Shown in pieces: positions 13,512 through 18,840 of a DNA stretch of 18,840 nucleotides. This stretch comes from an uncultured Spartobacteria bacterium (GTDB lineage: Bacteria > Verrucomicrobiota > Verrucomicrobiia > Chthoniobacterales > UBA6821), in assembly GCA_903831635.1 (NCBI GenBank), contig CAIKYN010000137.1:1-18840 (forward strand). Reading direction: 5' to 3'. The notes beneath the pieces were generated by a model. The model ran no database searches. It had not been told where the DNA came from and was given only the letters and a program-made list of their open reading frames with translations. The position numbers and the translations under genes were made by a program. Position 1 is the stretch's first letter, and each line of letters starts with the position of its first letter.

Positions 13512-14249
13512 TTAGCGGGTGGTGTCGATGCGGAGTGTGTCGCCTGACCTCACGGACTCGGCGGGAGTGATAGTGTTTTGGACGATGGCACCGCTGATCG
13601 AATCACGGACATCCACAACACGAACTGAAGCAACTTGACGATCGCCACGCCATACCTGGAAGGGCATGCCGGTCTTGACTCCCTGACGGGAACCTAGATT
13701 TGCGACGACAAGTGAGAGATCAGGCTTCACATCGACGATGGTCCCCGTCGTCAGATCCGCCTGCGATGATGGAGTGAGAATCTTCTCCTGATTCATGTAT
13801 GCAGAGCAGGAACGAAGTTCCTCCTCGACCTTAAGTCGTGCCTTGGGGTCAATCCCCTCAGACTTCTTGAGCAAATCCATGACCGACTCGGTCAGTGCAG
13901 TCAAATATTCACGCGAAGTATCGTTTTGTTTCTGCAAAATACGTAGATCACGAACAGCTGCCAGTAGACGGGCACGAAGATTCTCCGTCGCTTTGTCAGC
14001 TGGGGCAATCCCGAGAGCCTCAATGCGCTCATTGAGTTCGTCAGACTTCCTCTTGAAGAGTTCGGACTCCCCATTGGCAACTGCGAGGCTCTCCGTGAGG
14101 CCCTTGATTGAAGCCTCGGAAAGAATGAGTTTTTCGCGTAGCGTGGCACCCGAATCGCCGTTCTGCTGGGCCACAACTACAGCAACGGGCAGCCCGAGTA
14201 GGGCGGCCGCAGTTGCTGCGGAGAGTTGGCGTGAACGGTTTGAAAGCAT
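13512..14249 (-). CDS. predicted secreted coiled-coil protein inside the S10 operon
   Basis: I do not recognise a named gene. From the ATG at 14249 the product has 245 residues. Residues 1-27 look like a signal peptide: basic RSR, a long Ala/Leu/Val stretch and a cleavage site after VVA27. Residues about 37-150 are charged and helical with heptad-like spacing, a probable coiled coil. Residues about 167-243 are beta-rich, with GTIVDV, then LGSRQGVKTGM, VWRGDRQVASVRVVDVR and a final SGDTLRI. That pattern resembles small barrel domains such as the FlgT C-terminal domain; this is my reading, not a search result. No lipobox cysteine is present. It starts 20 bases after rpsS and stops 10 bases before rplV, so it is very likely co-transcribed with them. 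The frame runs on upstream to 14642, but that part reads across rpsS and rplB out of frame and is rejected. Confidence 0.82.
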   Translation of the reverse strand: MLSNRSRQLSAATAAALLGLPVAVVVAQQNGDSGATLREKLILSEASIKGLTESLAVANGESELFKRKSDELNERIEALGIAPADKATENLRARLLAAVRDLRILQKQNDTSREYLTALTESVMDLLKKSEGIDPKARLKVEEELRSCSAYMNQEKILTPSSQADLTTGTIVDVKPDLSLVVANLGSRQGVKTGMPFQVWRGDRQVASVRVVDVRDSISGAIVQNTITPAESVRSGDTLRIDTTR

Positions 14250-14269
14250 GTCGGGCTGTTGGAGAGCTG

Positions 14270-14548
14270 TTACTTGGTGACCTTGGCGGTGTGTGAACCG
14301 TGTTTCTTGAAAATACGAGTTGGTGCGAACTCGCCAAGCTTGTGTCCGACCATATTCTCGGTAACGAACACAGGAATGAAGGAACGGCCATTGTGCACGT
14401 TGAAAGTATGTCCCACGAAATCGGGGGTGACGGTGGAACGGCGCGACCAGGTCTTGATCGGCTTCTTGACGTTGCCTTCGTTGAGCTTGTCGATCTTCTC
14501 GAGGAGTTTCCACTCCACGAACGGGCCTTTTTTGAGTGAGCGTGACAT
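14270..14548 (-). CDS. rpsS: 30S ribosomal protein S19
   Basis: S19 is in the 30S head, pairs with S13 and contacts the 50S. The 92-residue protein is typical: MSRSLKKGPFVEWKLLEKI at the start, KTWSRRSTVTPDFVGHTFNVHNG (32-54, mostly universal) in the middle, and VTENMVGHKLGEFAPTR then FKKHGSH near the end. It follows rplB by 6 bases. Its downstream neighbour is not rplV, as in nearly all bacteria, but the secreted-protein gene. Confidence 0.98.
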   Translation of the reverse strand: MSRSLKKGPFVEWKLLEKIDKLNEGNVKKPIKTWSRRSTVTPDFVGHTFNVHNGRSFIPVFVTENMVGHKLGEFAPTRIFKKHGSHTAKVTK

Positions 14549-14554
14549 GGGAGA

Positions 14555-15394
14555 TTATTTCTTTTTGCGGCGCTGAACGATGAAGGTATCGCTCTGCTTG
14601 TGTTTGCGGCGGGTCTTGAATCCCTTGGAGAGTTGTCCCCATGGACTCATTGGATGGTGGCGTCCGCCACCGCCCTTGCTCTTACCCTGACCACCACCCA
14701 TCGGGTGATCGACTGGGTTCATGGCCATACCGCGGGTTTGTGGTCGAATACCAAGCCAACGTGAGCGTCCAGCCTTACCACTGGAAACATTCATGTGCTC
14801 GATATTGCCAACTTGTCCGATAGTGGCGTAGCACTCTTCATTGACGCGGCGAAGTTCTCCGGAGGCCATCTTGAGGAGAGCATATCCGCCTTCGCGGTTG
14901 CTCAGAATGGCCTGGGACCCGGCGCTGCGAACGATCTGCCCACCCTTGCCTGGAGTCAGCTCCACATTATGCAGAGCAAGTCCAAGTGGAATGGCCTTGA
15001 GGGGAAGAGCATTGCCGACATTGGGTTCGGCAGTGATACCTGCGGAAACCTTGGCGCCCACGACGAGACCTGCGGGATGAAGGATATAAGCCTTCTCCCC
15101 GTCGGCATACTGAATCAATGCAAGACGGGCGGTACGATTCGGATCGTATTCCACTGCCACAACCTCAGCGATGGCGTCGCGACGGCTACGCTTGAAATCG
15201 ATGATACGGAGTCTGCGCTTGTGACCACCACCACGATGGCGGGAAGTCTTGCGGCCCATATTATTACGGCCACCAGTGCGCTTCTTGCTCTCAGTAAGTG
15301 ATTTCTCGGGCTTGCTCTTGGTAATCTCCTCAAACGAAGGCAATGCCTTGAAGCGCTGCGATGGTGTGAGAGGGCGGAAAGTTTTTAATGCCAT
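14555..15394 (-). CDS. rplB: 50S ribosomal protein L2
   Basis: L2 is a core 23S rRNA-binding protein near the peptidyl transferase centre, required for subunit association. The 279-residue protein matches the family throughout: the GRNNMGRKTSRHRGGGHKR segment at 42-60, ALPLKAIPLGLALHNVEL at 129-146, and the GGQIVRSAGSQA motif at 151-162. The functionally important C-terminal motif reads MNPVDHPMGGGQGKSKGG at 225-242. His230 is kept, but the second His of the common VDHPHGGGEG is Met232 and the Glu is Gln. The Met also occurs in some other phyla. Gene spacing is tight: rplW ends 35 bases upstream. Confidence 0.98.
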   Translation of the reverse strand: MALKTFRPLTPSQRFKALPSFEEITKSKPEKSLTESKKRTGGRNNMGRKTSRHRGGGHKRRLRIIDFKRSRRDAIAEVVAVEYDPNRTARLALIQYADGEKAYILHPAGLVVGAKVSAGITAEPNVGNALPLKAIPLGLALHNVELTPGKGGQIVRSAGSQAILSNREGGYALLKMASGELRRVNEECYATIGQVGNIEHMNVSSGKAGRSRWLGIRPQTRGMAMNPVDHPMGGGQGKSKGGGGRHHPMSPWGQLSKGFKTRRKHKQSDTFIVQRRKKK

Positions 15395-15429
15395 GGTCGT
15401 ATCGGGTGATGAGGTCTACGGCTAGCGGT

Positions 15430-15714
15430 TTACGCAATGTCGATCTTCTCGCCTGCAGCAAGGGTGACAACAGCCTTTTTCCAGTGGGCGCGGCGGCCGA
15501 AATCAGCACGTCGCTCGCGCTTCTTTTTGCCTTCCACCTGAGCCGTGTTGACTGCGGAAACCTTCTTCTTAAAGAGAGTCTCAATCGCGTGCTTGATCTC
15601 GATCTTGTTCGCGGCAGGTGCGACGCGGAAGACGTACTTGTTCAGCTTCTCGGAAAGAAGGCTGGCCTTCTCCGTCACAAGAACGCTCTTGATGATGTCG
15701 TGTGCTTCTTTCAT
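15430..15714 (-). CDS. rplW: 50S ribosomal protein L23
   Basis: L23 sits at the tunnel exit and is the docking site for trigger factor and SRP. The start is the ATG at 15714 (MKEAHDIIKSVLVTEKA), giving 94 residues. The frame opens further up to 15789, but those 25 residues overlap rplD and are not L23-like. Family features are LVTEKASLLSEKLNKYVFRV, AANKIEIKHAIETLFKKKV and NTAQVEGKKKR. It lies 13 bases after rplD. Confidence 0.96.
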   Translation of the reverse strand: MKEAHDIIKSVLVTEKASLLSEKLNKYVFRVAPAANKIEIKHAIETLFKKKVSAVNTAQVEGKKKRERRADFGRRAHWKKAVVTLAAGEKIDIA

Positions 15715-15727
15715 TACCGTGCAGCGG

Positions 15728-16366
15728 TTAGCCTTGGAGGCGGTTGCCAAGGGCCTCGAGGGCATCCTTGGTGATGATGATCTTGTCAAATGCGAGGAGA
15801 TTCTCCGTATTGACCTCAGCGGCCGTCATGAGAAGGTCTTTGGCGACGTTACGACCAGCCAGGAAAGTCTTGTCATTGAAGGAAACTGCGATGACAAGTG
15901 TCCTGCGGACATCACCGGCGAGTCCCTTAATAAGGGTGACAAATGACTTGGTCTTGGCTTCCGTCACATCAAAGGACTCCACCACAAGAACATCACCGGA
16001 AAGAATACGAGCACTGAGGGCCTTGCGGAAGGCAAGCTTCTTGACCGACTTTGGGGTCTTCTTTGCGTAGCGGTTGACAAAGACGCCTTTGACAAAGACT
16101 GGCTCTGGTCCATGGACAACACCACCGCCGGACCAAACCGGTGAACTCGCGTAACCGGCACGGGCGCGTCCGGTGCCCTTCTGCTTCCAGGGCTTTTTGC
16201 CAGAAAGATTCACGGTGGCCTTGGTCTTGACGGATGCGGTACCGCTACGGCGATTAGCGCGCATGGCGACGACCACATCGTGGACGGCCTGGGTTCCCTT
16301 GCCGTCAGTAATGATCTCGATTTTGGCCTGTTTGGCCGCGTCGGCTGTGAGGATAGTGGCGCTCAT
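15728..16366 (-). CDS. rplD: 50S ribosomal protein L4
   Basis: L4 lines the exit tunnel opposite L22 and in E. coli also represses the S10 operon. The 212-residue protein has the tunnel loop with KPWKQKGTGRARAGYASSPV at about 57-76 and GGGVVHGPEP just after. VNRYAKKTPKSVKKLAFRKALSAR (near 92-115) and the C-terminal domain are intact. Length is ordinary. It starts 3 bases after the rplC stop. No S10-type leader structure was looked for successfully; the operon's 5' end is outside the window. Confidence 0.97.
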   Translation of the reverse strand: MSATILTADAAKQAKIEIITDGKGTQAVHDVVVAMRANRRSGTASVKTKATVNLSGKKPWKQKGTGRARAGYASSPVWSGGGVVHGPEPVFVKGVFVNRYAKKTPKSVKKLAFRKALSARILSGDVLVVESFDVTEAKTKSFVTLIKGLAGDVRRTLVIAVSFNDKTFLAGRNVAKDLLMTAAEVNTENLLAFDKIIITKDALEALGNRLQG

Positions 16367-16369
16367 GAA

Positions 16370-17020
16370 TTACTCTGCTACTTTTGAGGATTTCTTCTTC
16401 TTGGAAGGGCGAACCACAACGTAGGTTCCCTTGGCGCCTGGGATGCATCCACTGATGAGGATAACACCATCGGCTTCACGCACCTGAACGATCTCAAGAT
16501 TCTGCATGGTGACGCGCTCGTCACCCATGTGACCAGGCATTCCCATGTTCTTCCAGACACGTCCAGGGGTCAAACGGTTACCGATAGCACCATTACGGCG
16601 GTGCATCATGGAGCCGTGGGTCTCAGGCTGACCAGCGAATCTGAAGCGCTTGACGACACCCTGGAAGCCCTTGCCCTTGGAGGTACTAATGACATCGACA
16701 AACTGTCCGTCCTGGAAGGTCGTGACGGGGAGGTCAACTGCCTCGGGAGCAGACTCGCCATCCTTAAGTCGGAACTCGCGAATAAAGCGCTTGGGGGTTG
16801 AAGCCGTCTTTGCGAAATGTCCCTTCTGAGCCTTTGGAACGCGTTGTTCCTTTTGATCGCCAAATCCGACCTGAACAGAAGAATAACCATCTTTCTCCTT
16901 GCTCTTGACTTGGAGGATACGGTTGCCACCGGCCTCGATGACCGTGACGGGGCGAATACGACCCTTCGTGTCATAGACACGGGTCATGCCGATTTTTTTG
17001 CCGAGAACGCCGATGCTCAT
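16370..17020 (-). CDS. rplC: 50S ribosomal protein L3
   Basis: L3 is an early 50S assembly protein whose central loop reaches toward the peptidyl transferase centre. The 216-residue protein begins MSIGVLGKKIGMTRVYD and contains GKGFQGVVKRFRFAGQPETHG (114-134), the loop region HRRNGAIGNRLTPGRVWKNM, and GHMGDERVTMQNLEIVQV. The end is rich in Lys and Ser. Length is typical. It lies 29 bases after rpsJ. Confidence 0.97.
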   Translation of the reverse strand: MSIGVLGKKIGMTRVYDTKGRIRPVTVIEAGGNRILQVKSKEKDGYSSVQVGFGDQKEQRVPKAQKGHFAKTASTPKRFIREFRLKDGESAPEAVDLPVTTFQDGQFVDVISTSKGKGFQGVVKRFRFAGQPETHGSMMHRRNGAIGNRLTPGRVWKNMGMPGHMGDERVTMQNLEIVQVREADGVILISGCIPGAKGTYVVVRPSKKKKSSKVAE

Positions 17021-17040
17021 TGTGCGGATTGGTAAAGTTT

Positions 17041-17050
17041 GAAAGGAGGT
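17041..17050 (-). other. anti-Shine-Dalgarno-like sequence after rpsJ
   Basis: On the transcribed strand, ACCTCCTTTC begins at the last base of the rpsJ TGA and runs into the rpsJ-rplC spacer. The same ten bases occur at the 3' end of typical bacterial 16S rRNA, the region that pairs with Shine-Dalgarno sequences. It could pair with an AAAGGAG-type site elsewhere in the mRNA, such as the one before rplP, but chance cannot be excluded. Confidence 0.3.
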
Positions 17051-17361
17051 CAGATCTTAATGGTGATATCGACGCCGGCAGGGAGATTAAGCTTGCGAAG
17101 CTCATCGACTGTTTTGGCTGTCGGCTCAAGGATGTCGAGGAGACGCTTGTGAGTGCGGATCTCGAACTGATCCATCGACTTTTTATCGACGTGCGGAGAG
17201 CGATTCACTGTGAACTTCTCGATGCGAGTTGGAAGAGGGATTGGACCCGTGACCTTCGATCCCGTGCGCTTGGCTGTCTCAACAATCTCGAGTGCCGAGA
17301 TATCAAGTAGGCGGAAATCGAAGCCTTTAAGTCTGATTCGGATGCGTTGTCCTGCGGCCAT
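17050..17361 (-). CDS. rpsJ: 30S ribosomal protein S10
   Basis: S10 is a 30S head protein and, as NusE, a partner of NusB in transcription antitermination. The 103-residue protein has QRIRIRLKGFDFRLLD at 5-20, the GPIPLPTRIEKFTVNRSPHVDKKSMDQFE region (39-67) and the end KLNLPAGVDITIKI. Length is normal. The ATG at 17361 lies 12 bases after the fusA stop; tuf, often found between them, is missing. This fusA-rpsJ joint is seen in chlamydiae and related groups. Confidence 0.97.
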   Translation of the reverse strand: MAAGQRIRIRLKGFDFRLLDISALEIVETAKRTGSKVTGPIPLPTRIEKFTVNRSPHVDKKSMDQFEIRTHKRLLDILEPTAKTVDELRKLNLPAGVDITIKI

Positions 17362-17373
17362 AGTCGTAGTTGG

Positions 17374-18840
17374 TTAGTTTTTCTGGTCGAGAACCGCGGC
17401 CAATACCTGGGCCGGGACCTGTTCGAAGTGAGATGGCTCCATGGAGTAGGAAGCGCGACCCTTGGAGAGTGAACGGATGGAAGTTGCGTATCCGAACATT
17501 TCGGAGAGCGGGACCTCGGCATTCACGCTAGTGACGATCGCCTTGGTCTCGATTGACATGATCTTTCCACGGCGACGATTGAGATCACCCATGATGTCGC
17601 CCTGATACTCCTCGGGAGTAACAGCCTCAACCTTCATGATTGGCTCAAGCAGAATCGGCTTGGCGTTCTTCAGCCCATCCTTGAGGGCGAAGATAGCCGC
17701 CATCTTGAATGCCATTTCATTGGAGTCCACATCATGGTAGGAACCGTCGACAATATCGATATGTACATCGATCACTGGGTAGCCGCCAACGACGCCGTTG
17801 AGTGCAGCTTCATTGAGACCCTTGATGACCGCTGGGATGAAATCCTTAGGAATGGAACCGCCAACCGTCTTGTTCTCGATCGTGACGCCCTTACCCTTTT
17901 CGTTTGGAGCAATCTTGATGACGACGTGACCGTACTGACCGCGGCCACCGGACTGTTTGACTAGCTTACCCTCGCCGTCTGCTGAGTTAAGAATCGTCTC
18001 CTTGTAAGCGATCTGAGGTTTGCCTGAGTTGGCCTCGACCTTGAACTCACGAAGCATACGATCGCGGATAATCTCCAGGTGGAGTTCACCCATCCCGGCA
18101 ATGATGGTCTGTCCGGTCTCCTCATCGGTGAAGACGCGGAAGGTCGGATCTTCTTCGGAGAGACGCTGGAGAGCATTGCCCATCTTCTCTTGGTCGGCCT
18201 TGGTCTTAGGCTCGATGGACATCGAGATAACGGGATCGGGGAAGGAAGGAGGCTCGAGAGCAATCGGATCATCCTCGGTGCAAAGAGTGTCACCAGTGGT
18301 GATGTTCTTGATTCCGACAATTGCGGCGATGTCACCCGAATAGCAGGTGTCAATATCCTCGCGCTTGTCAGCTTGGATCTGGATCAGTCGGCTGATGCGT
18401 TCACGCTTGCCGGTACGAGGATTGAGAACAGTGTCTCCCTTACTCAGCTTACCTGAGTAGACACGGAAGAAGACAAGCTTTCCTACAAAAGGATCACTCC
18501 AGAGCTTGAAAGCAAGTGAGCAGAATGGGGCGTTATCGTCGGTGACAGCAAACTTATCAGCACCATTGTCAGGGTTGAGACCCTTGGCTGGAGCAATATC
18601 AACGGGGCTTGGAAGGTAATCGACAACGGCATCAAGAAGGTACTGGACACCCTTATTCTTGAAAGCCGATCCACCGGCCACGGGGACAAATTTGTTGGCG
18701 ATCGTCTGGCGTCGGATAGCCTGCTTGAGAATTTCGCGGGTGACGGGCTTCTCCTCAAGGAAAAGCGTGCCGACTTCCTCATCGAGATCAGTCATCTGGG
18801 ATACCAGGTCCTGATAGGCGGACTCGGCCAGATCCTTCAA
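17374..18840 (-). CDS. fusA: elongation factor G, partial (C-terminal 488 residues)
   Basis: EF-G is the GTPase that drives translocation and, with RRF, recycles ribosomes. The gene runs off the right edge, so the GTP-binding motifs (about 210 residues) lie outside. What is seen starts in the late G domain (AESAYQDLVSQM), then domain II (PFCSLAFKLWSDPFVGKLVFFRVYSG), domain III with the GELHLEIIRDRM motif, domain IV with GRGQYGHV, GGSIPKDFIPAV and DGSYHDVDSNEMAF, and domain V with TPEEYQGDIMGDLNRRRGKI and LSEMFGYATSIRSLSKGRASYSMEP. The first visible codon is TTG inside the gene, not a start. Nothing suggests a damaged copy. Confidence 0.97.
   Translation of the reverse strand: MKDLAESAYQDLVSQMTDLDEEVGTLFLEEKPVTREILKQAIRRQTIANKFVPVAGGSAFKNKGVQYLLDAVVDYLPSPVDIAPAKGLNPDNGADKFAVTDDNAPFCSLAFKLWSDPFVGKLVFFRVYSGKLSKGDTVLNPRTGKRERISRLIQIQADKREDIDTCYSGDIAAIVGIKNITTGDTLCTEDDPIALEPPSFPDPVISMSIEPKTKADQEKMGNALQRLSEEDPTFRVFTDEETGQTIIAGMGELHLEIIRDRMLREFKVEANSGKPQIAYKETILNSADGEGKLVKQSGGRGQYGHVVIKIAPNEKGKGVTIENKTVGGSIPKDFIPAVIKGLNEAALNGVVGGYPVIDVHIDIVDGSYHDVDSNEMAFKMAAIFALKDGLKNAKPILLEPIMKVEAVTPEEYQGDIMGDLNRRRGKIMSIETKAIVTSVNAEVPLSEMFGYATSIRSLSKGRASYSMEPSHFEQVPAQVLAAVLDQKN

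Noticed and set aside
14250..14642. 131-residue N-terminal continuation of the secreted-protein frame
   Set aside because: It reads out of frame across rpsS and the end of rplB, both clearly coding, and is not protein-like. The ATG at 14249 starts a good signal peptide.
15715..15789. 25-codon upstream extension of rplW
   Set aside because: It overlaps rplD and does not resemble L23; the ATG at 15714 gives the expected N-terminus.
221..18840. tRNA genes, CRISPR arrays, insertion sequences
   Set aside because: No cloverleaf-like, regularly spaced or transposase-like sequence was noticed; coding genes fill the region.

Overview
The window is one long, co-directional block on the minus strand. 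It holds most of the bacterial str-S10-spc-alpha ribosomal protein super-operon, ending at a strong terminator, followed by a small predicted secreted protein and tyrosyl-tRNA synthetase. Read in the direction of transcription (high to low coordinates) the order is: fusA (3' part), rpsJ, rplC, rplD, rplW, rplB, rpsS, an unrecognised secreted-protein gene, rplV, rpsC, rplP, rpmC, rpsQ, rplN, rplX, rplE, rpsH, rplF, rplR, rpsE, rplO, secY, adk, map, infA, rpmJ, rpsM, rpsK, rpsD, terminator, hypothetical, tyrS. No tRNA, rRNA, CRISPR array, insertion sequence or prophage gene was seen, and no gene-free stretch exceeds about 220 bases.

The organism looks like a member of the PVC superphylum, most probably Verrucomicrobiota. 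This is inferred from fusA lying directly against rpsJ with no tuf between, the absence of rpsN between rplE and rpsH, the absence of rpmD between rpsE and rplO, few clear Shine-Dalgarno sequences, and low-complexity Ala/Pro/Lys/Glu tails on several ribosomal proteins. Adk, map and infA between secY and rpmJ are ordinary for bacteria. RpoA and rplQ do not follow rpsD; a terminator does.

The genes work together in translation and its outputs. They encode small and large subunit proteins, elongation factor G, initiation factor 1, the SecY translocon channel, methionine aminopeptidase, adenylate kinase and a tRNA-charging enzyme. Gaps are mostly 5-55 bases, with one overlap (map/infA), which fits co-transcription.

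The most unusual item is the gene at 13512-14249. It encodes a 245-residue protein with a signal peptide, a coiled-coil middle and a small beta-rich C-terminal domain, and it sits between rpsS and rplV, a junction that is normally uninterrupted. Other points worth attention are an extra C-terminal hydrophobic segment on SecY, a long N-terminal extension on S11, an L24 whose usual C-terminal part is replaced by a Lys/Ala/Pro tail, a secreted protein with Lys-Asp-Phe pentapeptide repeats, and an anti-Shine-Dalgarno-like sequence just after the rpsJ stop.
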